From positions 18,060,715 to 18,124,714 of the forward strand of contig CM038720.1 in assembly GCA_021613375.1 (NCBI GenBank): 64,000 nt of DNA, given 5' to 3'. The notes under the pieces are model-generated. The model ran no database searches. It was given only the letters and a program-made list of their open reading frames with translations, and was not told the DNA's origin. Below are positions 12,590-25,019 of this stretch, piece by piece. Each line of letters begins with the position of its first letter. The stretch's first letter is position 1. Made by a program: the position numbers and the translations under genes. The DNA comes from Megaleporinus macrocephalus (taxonomy: Eukaryota > Chordata > Actinopteri > Characiformes > Anostomidae).

Positions 12590-12935
12590 CATATCTGCAC
12601 AGCAGGTATCTGAAAGAAATAAGGATAAGACATTTGAACCAGTCCAACGAGTATAGGACAGTATAATAAACGTACCATGCTAAGAAATGTGATGCAGCTC
12701 AAGATTTGGAGCATTTCAATTAATATTCTTTTCTTTTTTATCACACTTAGATCTAACACTCTAGGAAATATGAGGGAGCTCACTTAGGTGCAAATAACAA
12801 TAACAGATTTGGTGCAGTCTAATGAATAAAGCATTATCACACTTTTTTATCTAATAATGCGATGCTCTAAGAATCTCAGTTAGGTGCAAATTACAGTGAA
12901 TTTAGTGTGGTCCACTGAATACTCTTTTCTATTTA
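12590..12935. repeat. Degenerate ~115-bp tandem repeat
   Basis: Successive units share an ATTCTTTTCT-like word, then TCACTTAGGTGCAAATAACA or TCAGTTAGGTGCAAATTACA, then a GTG(C/G)(A/T)GTC(T/C)A(A/C)TGAATA-like word. A related unit (TCAATTAGGTGCAAATAATA ... CCCAGTGAGTGCTCTTTTC) lies on the far side of the satellite at 18835-18935. Confidence 0.5.
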
Positions 12936-13140
12936 CAAAGAATGCAAAAGTCAGACTCAAAATCAGAAGGTAATAATCACAATATAAATTGATAGGGGCA
13001 TGCCACACTGAAATATTCATATATGCTCAAAATGCCCACGCCCCACCCCCTGTCCAAAAATATTCTGTTATAAAAAATATAAAAAATATTTCACCAGCTT
13101 TGCATAATGTTTGGATCCATCAGCTGCTTATGGGAAAATT

Positions 13141-16100
13141 CTTATAGTAACACCATATCACCATACCAGTACTTTACTTGACAGTACCACCCTACCAGCA
13201 CTTCACTTTACTGTACCTTAATACCAACTCTTCAGCATGCCTCCATTACCAGCACTTTATTGTAACTCCATACCAGCACTTTATCATTCCACCATACCAG
13301 GACGTTACTTCACCATACCAGCACTTCACTGTACTTGCATATTAGCACTTCACCATACCATCATACCAGTGCTTCATTTCACTAAACCTGCATACCAGCA
13401 CTTTATCATGCCACCATACCAATGTTTCAGTTCAGTGTACCTCTATACTAGCCTTTCAACGTAACTTCATACCAGCACTTTACCATATCACGATATCAGC
13501 ACTTCACTGTACTTCCATACCAGCACTTCACAGTAACTCCATATCAGCACTTCACTTCACCATACCACCATACCAGCAATTCACTTCACCATACTCCATA
13601 CCAGCAATTCACTTCACCATACCACCATACCAGCAATTCCCTTCACCATACCTCAATACCAGCACTTCACTTCACCATACCTCCATACCAGCACTTCACT
13701 TCACCACACCTCCATACCAGCAATTCACTTCACCATACTCCATACCAGCAATTCACTTCACCATACCTCCATACCAGCAATTCACTTCACCATACCTCCA
13801 TACCAGCACTTTACTTCACCATACCTCCATAACAGAAATTCACTTCACCATACCTCCATACCAGCACTTCACTTCACCATACCTTCAGATCAGCACATTG
13901 CTATATCACCATACCTCCATACCAGCACCTTACTTCACCATACCTCCATACCAGCACTTCACTTCACCATACCTTCATACCAGCATATCACTTCATCATA
14001 CCCCCATACCAGCACTTCGCTATATCACCCTACCTCCATACCACCACTTCACTTCACCACACCTCCATACCAGCACTCCACTTCACCATACCTTCAGATC
14101 AGCACTTCACTTCACCATACCTTCATATCAGCACTTCACTTCACCATACATTCAGATCAGCTCTTTGCAATATCACCATACCTCCATACCAGCACTTCAC
14201 TTTACCATACCTTCATACCAGCATATCACTTCACCACACCTCCATACCAGCACTCCACTTCACCATACCTTCAGATCAGCACTTCACTTCATTATACCTT
14301 CATACCAGCACTTCACTTCACCATACATTCAGATCAGCTCTTTGCAATATCACCATACCTCCATACCAGCACTTCACTTCACCATACCTTCATATCAGCA
14401 CTTCACTTCACCATACATTCAGATCAGCTCTTTGCAATATCACCATACCTCCAAACCAGCACTTCACTTTACCATACCTTCATACCAGCATATCACTTCA
14501 CCACACCTCCATTATCAGCAATTCACTTAACCATACCTTCATTATCAGCAATTAACTTCACCATACTCTATACCAGCAATTCACTTCTCCACACCTCGAT
14601 ACCAGCAATTCACTTCTCCACACCTCGATACCAGCAATTCACTTCACCACACCTCCATTATCAGCAATTAACTTCACCATACTCTATACCAGCAATTCAC
14701 TTCACCATACTCCATACCAGCAATTCACTTCTCCACACCTCCATACCAGCACTAAACTTCACCATACTCCATACCAGCAATTCACTTCACCATACTCCAT
14801 ATCAGCAATTCACTTCACCATACCTTCATACCAGCACTTCACTTCACCATACCTCCATACCAGCAATTCACTTCACCATACCTCCATACCAGCACTTCAA
14901 TTCACCATACCTTCATACCAGCATATCACTTCACCACACCTCCATAATAGCAATTCACTTCACCACACCTCCATTATCAGCAATTAACTTCACCATACTA
15001 TATACCAGCAATTCACTTCACCATACTCCATACCAGCAATTCACTTCACCATACCTCCATACCAGCACTTCAATTCACCATACCTCCATACCAGCAATTC
15101 ACTTCACCATACCTCCATACCAGCAATTCACTTCACCACACCTCCATACCAGCACTAAACTTCACCATACTCCATACCAGCAATTCACTTCACCATACTC
15201 TATATAAGCAATTCACTTCACCATACCTCCATATAAGCAATTCACTTCACCACACCTCAATACCAGCACTAAACTTCACCATACTCCATACCAGCAATTC
15301 ACTTCACCATACTCCATATAAGCAATTCACTTCACCATACCTCCATACCAGCACTTCAATTCACCATACCTCCATACTAGCACTAAACTTCACCATACCT
15401 CCATACCAGCACTTCAATTCACCATACCTTCATACCAGCATATCACTTCACCACACCTCCATACCAGCAATTCACTTCACCACACCTCCATTATTAGCAA
15501 TTAACTTCACCATACTCTATACCAGCAATTCACTTCACCATACTCCATATCAGCAATTCACTTCACCACACCTCCATACCAGCACTAAACTTCACCATAC
15601 TCCATACCAGCAATTCACTCCACCACACCTCCATTATCAGCAATTAACTTCACCATACTCTATACCAGCAATTCACTTCACCATACTCCATACCAGCAAT
15701 TCACTTCACCATACCTCCATACCAGCACTTCAATTCACCATACCTCCATACCAGCAATTCACTTCACCACACCTCCATACCAGCACTAAACTTCACCATA
15801 CTCCATACCAGCAATTCACTTCACCATACTCCATACCAGCAATTCACTTCACCACACCTCCATACCAGCAATTCACTTCACCACACCTCCATTATCAGCA
15901 ATTAACTTCACCATACTCTATACCAGCAATTCACTTCTCCACACCTCCATTATCAGCAATTCACTTCACCATACTCTATACCAGCAAATCACTTCACCAT
16001 ACTCCATACCAGCACTTCACTTCACCATACCTTCACACCAGCACTTCACTTCACCATACATTCAGATCAGCTCTTTGCAATATCACCGTACCTCCATACC

Positions 16101-16480
16101 AGCACTTCACTTCACCATACCTTCATACCAGCATATCACTTCACCACACCTCCATACCAGCAATTCACTTCACCACACCTCCATACCAGCAATTCACTTC
16201 ACCACACCTCCATTATCAGCAATGAACTTCACCATACTCTATACCAGCAATTCACTTCACCATACTCCATACCAGCAATTCACTTCTCCACACCTCCATT
16301 ATCAGCAATTAACTTCACCATACTCTATACCAGCAATTCACTTCACCATACTCCATACCAGCAATTCACTTCACCATACTCCATACCAGCACTTCAATTC
16401 ACCATACCTTCAGATCAGCTCTTCACTTCACCATACCTTCATACCAGCACTTCACCATACCTTCAGATCAACACAGGTTC
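13141..16480. repeat. 29-bp satellite array, block 1
   Basis: Over a hundred tandem units of about 29 bp, with a core of ACCATACCTCCATACCAGC followed by ACTTCACTTC. Variants of 26-30 bp include CATACTCCATACCAGCAATT and CCTCCATTATCAGCAATT. The left edge (13141-13560) is most diverged, as expected of array margins under unequal crossing over. The forward-strand consensus contains no stop codon in any frame, and 29 is not a multiple of three. Long ORFs that cycle through the same 29-residue Tyr/His/Ser/Pro-rich pattern therefore appear in every forward frame; they are artefacts. Groups of units (CTTTGCAATATCACC, CCCCCATACCAGCACTTCGC) recur, showing higher-order organisation. Confidence 0.95.
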
Positions 16481-16944
16481 ATTTAACTTACATTAATGTG
16501 TTCATATGTCTTAGAAATCACTCTTTAAGACAATGTCAGTGATTGTAGAAAAGGACAAGATAGTACTGGAGTACCCCACCACCAACCACCCCCCACCTCC
16601 ATATTTAGTTTCTCCTAAATGTTCAGTTCATGGCTATAATGTTGAATTGGGATCCAGTCAAAATGATCATTAGGTCACTGATAGTTCAGCATCTGGAAAA
16701 AGGAAGAAAACACATATTTAATAGCAAATTACAGAGAAGCAACAATGGAAATGCTTTCACATATTTCAGTATTCAGGGTGACCTTTATTAAAGCTTCCAT
16801 TCTTTTCAGTTGACTTTAGTTTCTCTAAGTCACTCGCAGCCACACCTCACTCTTGGAAGATGACTGTTTTCTCTTCTTCTCTTTATCCTCGAAGATAAAA
16901 CCTTGCTACACATCTTAGATGTATGGTTTTGGTGTTTTCTTTTC
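15960..16944. repeat. Segmental duplication, copy A
   Basis: Near-identical to 17715-18699 (offset 1755 bases). Copy A covers the right end of satellite block 1 plus about 465 bases of unique right flank. In the unique part (16480-16944) I count four substitutions against copy B. At 16944/16945 the flank stops abruptly and satellite resumes. Confidence 0.9.
16480..16944. other. Duplicated unique flank inside the satellite
   Basis: Non-repetitive sequence interrupting the satellite: a CCACCACCAACCACCCCCCA stretch near 16576, then sequence ending TGGTTTTGGTGTTTTC. The same sequence at 18235-18699 continues into ordinary flank, so this is the derived, truncated copy. No coding content. Confidence 0.85.
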
Positions 16945-18235
16945 TTCACTTTACCATACCTTCATACCAGCATATCACTTCACCACACCTCCATTATCAG
17001 CAATTCACTTCACCATACCTTCATACCAGCATATCACTTCATCATACCCCCATACCAGCACTTCGCTATATCACCCCACCTCCATACCACCACTTCACTT
17101 CACCACACCTCCATACCAGCACTCCACTTCACCATACCTTCAGATCAGCACTTCACTTCACCATACCTTCATATCAGCACTTCACTTCACCATACATTCA
17201 GATCAGCTCTTTGCAATATCACCATACCTCCATACCAGCACTTTACTTTACCATACCTTCATACCAGCATATCACTTCACCACACCTCCATTGTCAGCAA
17301 TTCACTTCACCATACCTTCATACCAGCATATCACTTCATCATACCCCCATACCAGCACTTCGCTGTATCACCCTACCTCCATACCAGCACTTCACTTCAC
17401 CACACCTCCATACCAGCACTTCACTTCACCACACCTCCATACCAGCACTTCACTTCACCATACCTTCATACCAGCACTTCACTTCACCATACATTCAGAT
17501 CAGCTCTTTGCAATATCATCGTACCTCCATACCAGCACTTCACTTCACCACACCTTCATACCAGCATATCACTTCACCACACCTCCATACCAGCAATTCA
17601 CTTCACCACACCTCCATTATCAGCAATTAACTTCACCATACTCTATACCAGCAATTCACTTCTCCACACCTCCATTATCAGCAATTCACTTCTCCACACC
17701 TCCATTATCAGCAATTAACTTCACCATACTCTATACCAGCAAATCACTTCACCATACTCCATACCAGCACTTCACTTCACCATACCTTCACACCAGCACT
17801 TCACTTCACCATACATTCAGATCAGCTCTTTGCAATATCACCGTACCTCCATACCAGCACTTCACTTCACCATACCTTCATACCAGCATATCACTTCACC
17901 ACACCTCCATACCAGCAATTCACTTCACCACACCTCCATACCAGCAATTCACTTCACCACACCTCCATTATCAGCAATGAACTTCACCATACTCTATACC
18001 AGCAATTCACTTCACCATACTCCATACCAGCAATTCACTTCTCCACACCTCCATTATCAGCAATTAACTTCACCATACTCTATACCAGCAATTCACTTCA
18101 CCATACTCCATACCAGCAATTCACTTCACCATACTCCATACCAGCACTTCAATTCACCATACCTTCAGATCAGCTCTTCACTTCACCATACCTTCATACC
18201 AGCACTTCACCATACCTTCAGATCAACACAGGTTC
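16945..18235. repeat. 29-bp satellite array, block 2
   Basis: About 45 further units of the same 29-bp satellite. The segment 17030-17200 closely matches 13980-14150 of block 1, and a ~300-bp group is repeated again at about 17330. The three overlapping forward ORFs here (up to 353 codons) all read the same satellite in different frames and are not genes. Confidence 0.95.
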
Positions 18236-18699
18236 ATTTAACTTACATTAATGTGTTCATATGTCTTAGAAATCACTCTTTAAGACAATGTCAGTGATTG
18301 TAGAAAAGGGCAAGATAGTACTGGAGTACCCCACCACCAACCACCCCCCACCTCCATATTTAGTTTCTCCTGAATGTTCAGTTCATGGCTATAATGTTGA
18401 ATTGGGATCCAGTCAAAATGATCATTAGGTCACTGATAGTTCAGCATCTGGAAAAAGGAAGAAAACACATATTTAATAGCAAATTACAGAGAAGCAACAA
18501 TGGAAATGCTTTCACATATTTCAGTATTCAGGGTGACCTTTATTAAAGCTTCCATTCTTTTCAGTTGACTTTAGTTTCTCTTAGTCACTCGCAGCCACAC
18601 CTCACTCTTGGAAGATGACTGTTTTCTCTTCTTCTCTTTATCCTCGAAGATAAAACCTTGCTACACATCTTAGATGTATGGTTTTTGTGTTTTCTTTTC
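17715..18699. repeat. Segmental duplication, copy B
   Basis: Partner of 15960-16944. This copy is contiguous with the non-repeated right flank (ATTTTGTCTGTAACAGTG), so it is probably the original. Confidence 0.9.
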
Positions 18700-18834
18700 A
18701 TTTTGTCTGTAACAGTGTCTTGACAGCTACATGCAAAATGAAGAGTGGACAAAGGTTTTTTGGTGTGAATTTCCCACATCGACTTATGAATAACTTGTAC
18801 TTAATGGCTTAAGGGTGATATCCGACTTTAGCGA

Positions 18835-18935
18835 TGTACTGTGCTCTCTGAAACATGATGGATCTCAATTAGGTGCAAATAATAACAGTAATCTGGTGGC
18901 AGCCCAGTGAGTGCTCTTTTCACAAAGATGTCCTT
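18835..18935. repeat. Outlying unit of the 12.6-kb tandem repeat
   Basis: TCAATTAGGTGCAAATAATA followed by CCAGTGAGTGCTCTTTTCAC parallels the units at 12590-12935. The 29-bp satellite cluster is thus bracketed by the same repeat. Confidence 0.5.
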
Positions 18936-18959
18936 ATTCACAAAGCTATAAATAATAGC

Positions 18960-19620
18960 GCTTGTGCCAGCCCTAGTCGGATGTGTTTTTTGGCACGTGC
19001 AATGTTTAGGGAGCGCTGGTGTTCTGAACTGGCGTGACCCTGCTGCACAGAGCCCTTCAGGAACAGCCTCCACCTGTGGAGACAGCTGGATGAGGAAGGT
19101 CTAAATTTAGCGGGGTGTCTGCAGCACGGGCTCTGTGAGCGGCAGCGTCTCCCTGACCTGTCACAGTGTCTCTCTTCATTAGACAGAGGAGAGCTGGGGG
19201 ACCATGGGAAAGTCAAACAATCATTTAAACAAGAACGTGACTCTATTTCAACACTGCTTCCTCATTTTTTTCTCCCCTTCTGCTGCTGAGGGGGAACCCG
19301 GCACAATGGCAGAATCACATCCCCATTCAGAGTGTGTCAGGCACTGATTTGCGTATTCTTTTCATGTCACTGAGGCAATAATAGCAAAAATTCCCTCTTT
19401 TCGAGCAGCAAGTTGGATCCCCACTGTGTTGGGCTTTGGTAGGGGCTATCCGCGCTGACACATTGGCTCTACTTCCAATATTTGGCCTTTTTTGTGCATT
19501 CATCGACTCTTCACAATCAACTTGAAAAGATTTGTTTAGCGTGTTTTTCTTTGGCCTTGGAAGGCAGTTGAGAGGGTAAACAGTGCATTTGCATAAAATC
19601 ATCTATGCAAACACGTATAT
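18960..19620. other. Candidate conserved non-coding element
   Basis: Balanced composition with no repeat signature and dense transcription-factor-like words (TTCATTAGACAG, CAATCATTTAAACAAG, GCACAATGGCAGAATC). Minus-strand ORFs of 81-92 codons overlap in several frames and lack protein character. Confidence 0.3.
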
Positions 19621-19839
19621 AAGTGCAAAAGTGTAGGTGAAGACAGAACAGTTAGCTCAGTTTACTGTAGATGTGTCAGTACATGAATGTAAGAGTTGCT
19701 CTCGAGAGAACAATTGTGCATTGTGTTGTGCTGTTAGAACTTAATTATCCTTCTCTTAGAGACAAACATGCTGTTGCCCAACACTCTGCCCAGAAAAAAA
19801 TGACTGTTTAAAGGAATCTACAAGTTTTGTAACAATAAT

Positions 19840-20540
19840 TAACAATGTACAGCAAGCACAGTGCATACATCAGAGAGCACCCTTCCTGTCACAATGTTAT
19901 TAAGTACAACATCACTTTCAGGCAACATTTTAGAGGAGATTATATACAAGCAAATCCAGTTATACGAAGTAAAAAAAAAAAGAGTTCCCAAAACTTGAAA
20001 AGCTACAGAGCAAGTAAGATCATGTAACATGGCAGACCCCCATCAACATCACTGTCCACATCACATTAATAAATACCCTAATTATTAATACATACAGACT
20101 AAAATGACATGTGCTGAGCAGGACCAACAGAGATAATGAACCTGGACATCACTCATTGTCCCATTAGCTCATGTTTCTGGCTGATTGCACACATGTGTTA
20201 ATGCTATAACCGACATAATTATGTATGTATGTAGATCAGTATTCAAATTCAAAGTCACTGTTACTAATAATATGAAGACCTTTCATACACAGCCCGTCAG
20301 CATATCTAAATCAGAGACCTTCCATCATTTATCTTACATACGATTATTTATATATATCTTCAATTTTACTCATTTTAAGTATATGTCTGTTATCCTTTAC
20401 ATTCACTTGGAAAAAAACTCTGGTTCCATTAACTTACATTAGAAATAAAGTATGTTTGATCCTTCTGCTGTAAAGTTGTTTGTAGAAAAAATAAGCATTT
20501 ATGAAACTGGAGAACATTGAACTTGCTTTAAATCTCAAAA
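19840..20540. other. Non-coding, no gene seen
   Basis: AT-rich with opposed short ORFs and nothing recognisable. Confidence 0.4.
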
Positions 20541-20544
20541 CATC

Positions 20545-20800
20545 CACAGATGTTTCTGTCTATCCTTCCTCAGCGCTATGGGTGTGAAAGGATGTGTAGC
20601 TGTTAAAGAAGCTCCTCACAGAGAAAAGGAGACGCATCAAACAAAGAAGCTGCTGGTGTTTTTAAAACAATGGACTGACCACCCCAGAGTCCAGACTTCG
20701 AGCTCACTGAATGTGGGGTTATTTGGATGGGGGTTATTTGGATGGTTGAAAGTGAGTCTCCTAGAAAGAAAGGAATCTGTAATGACGGTAAAGACGAGAC
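20545..20800 (+). pseudogene. Possible highly decayed Tc1-like transposase fragment
   Basis: Forward sequence around 20665-20750 reads PPQSPDFELTE followed by a tryptophan-bearing stretch, reminiscent of the 'WP.QSPDLNPIE..W' block of Tc1-like transposases. It needs one stop to be overlooked and the acidic residue is displaced. GGGGTTATTTGGATGG is directly duplicated at about 20715-20745. The assignment is weak. Confidence 0.3.
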
Positions 20801-20949
20801 ACACTAGACACTCCAAACATATGTTTATATTTAAATAAAAAGCTGGTGAATTTTTCACAGCTCTGTAATAGGAAGAGGAACATCTCTTTACCCCAAACAT
20901 TCCTGTAATTGAACCCTGTGGTGAGGCATTTCAGCATCTGCCCTTAGGA

Positions 20950-22470
20950 TTTTCTTATAAATGGGCCGGGCCGTATGCGGTAAGTGACTGCACTGTAAAA
21001 CCTCACCGCACATCTTAATGAAAGATTTTAATTAGCACAACTTAAATGTGAAAGAAAGTTGGAGTAACTTCATCTGAACAAATCAAGCTTGACCAAGTCT
21101 TTTTTTTTCTAATTTTGAGTTCAAATAAATTCAGTTGCTTTCTATCTGCTAAATTATTTTAAGGTAACTTTACTTTAAGATTTTAGGTGGCTGTATTGTT
21201 TTTCTTTCTTCTATAGACAGACTTGTAACACATTCCTCCATGTACTAGTTCTAATTTTAGCCTAGATCTACGTACTTATGTTAAGTGATTGTTGCAACAT
21301 GCATGAAATTTAATGTCTGTGAAGAGTATCAGTTCACCTCAGCACACATGAAATCGGTTATAAGCTAAAACATCAGTTAATTCAGCTCCGTCTATATCTG
21401 TAAATGTAACTAATAGATTGCATGAATATTTATTTCTTGTGCTTTTTGTAATGTTTTTGATGATTTTAGACATTCAAACTGGATCTTGAAGTTATTGCAG
21501 GTTAGTTTAGTCTGTTAAGACTTCTGACCTCTCTATAAATGTTTAATCAATGCACTACTCAGTAAACTTCAGTAAAAACATATATCATTCCTATTGGCTG
21601 TATATACTACATATATTTATGTCTTTCCACCTTGTTTAACCTGCTGCCTGTGTGTGCCCATTCACCCCACATTCATCCTACCTTCTCTTGGGTGCTTTTT
21701 GTGTTATCAATTTTAGCACCTTAACTTGTCCCACTCAGTGCTGATTGAAAATCCATGCTGAGCAAAGTGAGTTACTAAGTTCCCACCTGCTGAGCTGGCT
21801 ACTTTTGCACTCTGGGCTGAAATGTCAGCATGAAGCTAAATTGGATAAAACATTGTCATCAGTGTGTATTATTACCAAGCATTTGCAATGCAATATAAAT
21901 TTGAATTATAATCTAGTAGTGTATTAAAATGACTGCTCTTTAGTTGATACTAAGTCACTACAACTAGTATTTTTAGGTTTTAGGTAATAATTTTATGTTC
22001 AGCAAAATGAATGAAGTTGGCACGATTCAATCAATGTATGGTAGTGTAACAATATGCATATGTTTTATAAGCCAATCAGTTTCCTTGAACCCTTTGCACT
22101 TTCAAACATACACAAGTAACACTTACTTGGTCTTTTTAAGGTAATCGGTTTGCATGATTTTAACAAGTGAATCAGATTGCTCGTTCAAGTAAGTGCGACT
22201 GGCAAATTGTTGCAAGAAATGTCATAGAATTTAGCACAACTTGTGTTACAAATGTGTTTTTTGTAATGCACGTAAAGTAGATTTCACCTAAAATGATTTG
22301 GTCATTTGAAATGGTAATTCTAGGTATTATATACCAAGTCAGAACTATATTACAATACCTGTTTACTTAGTTTTTTAAGGCAGTTGGTTTGCATACATTT
22401 TTAAGTTAATTAGATTATTTTTGAACCTGTACAATTATAGTGACTGACACTATGTACTAAAGTTTTTGGG
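20950..22470. other. Non-coding, no gene seen
   Basis: AT-rich sequence. The short forward ORF at 21745-21927 has no recognisable feature. Confidence 0.4.
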
Positions 22471-22479
22471 ACTGAATCT

Positions 22480-22790
22480 CAAATGACTCCCAGATCCTAC
22501 ATAGTGCACTACATATATATATTACTACAATATTAGCTCCTACAGCCTAAGCGTGCATAATATAGCTAAAAATAGACATTTGGACACTTGCATCCACACT
22601 CGACAGTTAGTGCACTATTTTGACTGTAGAAGCTAGAAACATGCATAGCTCACTATTGAGGAAGCACAGAGCTGTTTAAGATTCAGCCTGGGTTTCAAGT
22701 GATGTTTTTAGACTCATAAGTACTTTAATTCAGGTCTATGATATTAATGATGGAGCTGTTTAGCATGTTTAGCAGGATCTTTTGTCCTGG
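22480..22790. mobile_element. Dispersed repeat, copy 1 (TACATAGTGCACTA family)
   Basis: It shares CTACATAGTGCACTA at the left and, about 250 bases on, AAGTACTTTAATTCAGGTCTATGATATTAATGATGGAGCTGT-like sequence (broken into short matching words) with 45985-46345. There the corresponding words are CTACATAGTGCACTA, AAGTACCTTAATAC and GTGATATTATTGATAGAGCTG. Non-coding. Confidence 0.55.
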
Positions 22791-23079
22791 TTATCCTGAC
22801 AAGCGAGATTCAGATTAAAATAGTTAATCAGCCTGTCAGTGTAAGCAGAACCTTGTTCTTAGTTTATCTGTACATTTGGTGCTGTTAACAATGTTAGGAT
22901 TTGTTGTGGCTCAGCCAATCAGATTTCAAAAATTGTTTGGCACAGCATAGAAATATTTATAATACAAAAAAATAAAATAAATTATATGTATTTGCATGTT
23001 ATTTAAGTTAACTGGTTTGGTACATACAGAATTCTGACTCTGAATAAATTTGTGGAGTTCCCCTTTAACTGCAACTATT

Positions 23080-23660
23080 CTACATATGCAGCAGACAGAG
23101 ATTAGGTCAGAAACCTCTGACGAATTCCTTTAAAATCCTCTTTCCTCAGATTCTGTAGCATCGTCATTTGCTAAATGTTTACCAGGGAATGATTAAATCT
23201 GTTCAGACAATCAAAGCCTGACATCCGTCCCTCTCTCGGAAAACAACAAAGGGAATGGTCTATGGCACTTCTTACAATTTAGGATGGGAAGAAATATTCC
23301 AGCAGACACATTAACAATGGAGCGAGTGGAAAATCCTCCAGGACGGACTTAATTAATGGAAGTAATTAAGTGTCTTTTATCTTAAAGAAGGACAAATGGT
23401 GTTTCCATAGTCTTTCCATAAAACGGCCCATTGAAATAATGGAATGAGGTCTGTTGGGGAATTTTAAGTGATAATATATCCTAATTTGGCAAACAAGTCA
23501 ATAGCACTGAATGGCTTTATTACCTTCCACAGCTCGATCACAGCATGTCTGCTCCTCAGGCAAAGCTGGAGAACGCCACTCAGACTTTCTGCTGCCTGGA
23601 GCACGCTGAGCTCTGCGGATAAGACAGCTTAACGTCATAATTTAAGTTTCTTCACCAGAA
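23080..23660. promoter_or_regulatory. Candidate enhancer-like non-coding element
   Basis: Repeat-free and of balanced composition. It contains AAACAACAAAGGGAATGG (SOX/TCF-like ACAAAGG core), ACATTAACAATGGAG (second SOX-like ACAATGG), and CTTAATTAATGG and GTAATTAAGTG (homeodomain-like cores) within about 130 bases at 23245-23375. Such clustering is typical of developmental enhancers, though motif content alone does not prove function. Confidence 0.4.
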
Positions 23661-23821
23661 AGATTTCAGGTGCTCCCAGAAAACTCATGTTATATGTGGT
23701 TTGCATGAGTTTTGAATCTGAATCAAGACTCAAGCTGAACTCTTCATGTTGTTTTTCCTGACGTTAGTTTTTCAACCTCTTTTTATCCTTTAAACAGGCT
23801 ATTTGTGCATAATGTGCCTCC

Positions 23822-23890
23822 TTTATTATATATATTTTTTATTTATTTATTTATTTATTTATTTTATGTATTAATTAATTTTTTTTTGGT
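23822..23890. repeat. (ATTT)n microsatellite
   Basis: Run of ATTT tetramers ending in an AT-rich, T-run stretch. Confidence 0.85.
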
Positions 23891-23944
23891 TAGTTGCCAT
23901 GTATTGTGTCTTGTTTAGAAAGTAGTCTGGGCTGAAACACTGTA

Positions 23945-24470
23945 TTATTATCTTCTATTTAGGACAATAAGGTAACATCCACAGTGCAGGCCAGGAAAGA
24001 TTAAGTGAACCACAAGGATAAGCACGAATGTTGTACCATTCCTCCCTGCAAATGTGTTCAGGTCATACCACAGCATCTCGATAGGGTTAAGCTCAGGTTT
24101 CTGACTTGGCCATTCCAAAACACAAATCTTTTTCTTTGTCAGAAGTTGTGCAGTTGATTGACTTGTGTGCTTTGAAGCACCCAACATCTCTTCAACATGA
24201 GGTCATGGGCTGCTACCTTTACATGCCCATTTAAAATGTTTTGATGCACCTTTGAATTGAGCGTTACCTCGGTGACCACACAGCATACAGGCCCTGAGGC
24301 AGCAGATCAGCCCCAAACAGTGATGCCCCCTCCACCATGCTTCACAGGTGGGATGAGGTTTTGATGTTGGTGTCCTTTTTCCGCCAAACACTTTTATCTC
24401 ATCTGTTCATAGAACATTTTCCCAACCATGTCGTGGAACATCCAACAGTAATATTAGTGTGAAAGGGTGG
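23945..24470 (-). pseudogene. Tc1-like transposase pseudogene
   Basis: Read on the minus strand, 24390-24250 gives VKHGGGGITVWG and SAASGP, the 'KHGGGS.MVWGCF.ASG' block. Further down, 24180-24040 gives [16 protein letters not shown], then [21 protein letters not shown], the third catalytic block of Tc1/mariner DD34E transposases, with the glutamate of NPIE present. The aspartate normally just before ASKHTS is replaced. The two halves lie in different frames with a stop between them, and the N-terminal DNA-binding domain is absent. It belongs to a different Tc1 lineage from the elements at 6.2 kb and 35.6 kb. No inverted repeats are seen. Inactive. Confidence 0.8.
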
Positions 24471-24779
24471 GGCTTAACTGCTAGAGGTATGGACTATGGA
24501 AATAAACTCTTTGACTAAACAAAACTCTAAGAACTCCATGAAATGAGCCATTAAAGTGTCCATCTTGTTTGCTTTCCAGTGAAGGGACTTATGTTTTAAT
24601 CATGAAAGCCCAAGCATATGATTATGCATTGCACTTAAGTAGCACTGTTAAAAGTATATAGACAGTGCCATGATGGCAAAGCTCAGGTTCCTGATAATGG
24701 CAGTGAATATTATATTAGCATTAAGTATATAACGTCTCCTTCAGACCTTGCTAACAAGAGGACATTACTCATGCCTAGT

Positions 24780-25015
24780 TTACATTATGAGTCAGTGTGA
24801 AAAACTGCGCTGAGATCTTCCAGCTCTCCGTGTGTCTGTGGGAGGACTGAGTCGTGAAACAGCTCTGAAAAGCTTCCCAGCAAGGTGTCATTAGCAGCAT
24901 CAACACGCCACCCGTGTGTGACACATGTCACAAACGCTGAAGCCTTTTGCGAGCCTGGCACTAGTGCTGAGCTAAATAACTGCTCTAGACATTTTCCAGA
25001 AGTTAAAACAGCCCC
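24780..25015. other. Candidate conserved non-coding element
   Basis: Balanced composition with CACACATGTGTGACA-like symmetric words and no repeat signature (for example GTGTGACACATGTCACA at about 24914). Function is unknown. Confidence 0.25.
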
Positions 25016-25019
25016 AAAC

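Noticed and set aside
16903..17980. Overlapping forward ORFs of 235-353 codons, apparently a Tyr/His/Ser/Pro-rich repeat protein
   Set aside because: They read the 29-bp satellite in three frames. The consensus has no stop codon, so open frames are automatic.
13141..18235. Possible CRISPR array (29-bp repeats)
   Set aside because: The repeats are directly contiguous without spacers, and the sequence is eukaryotic.
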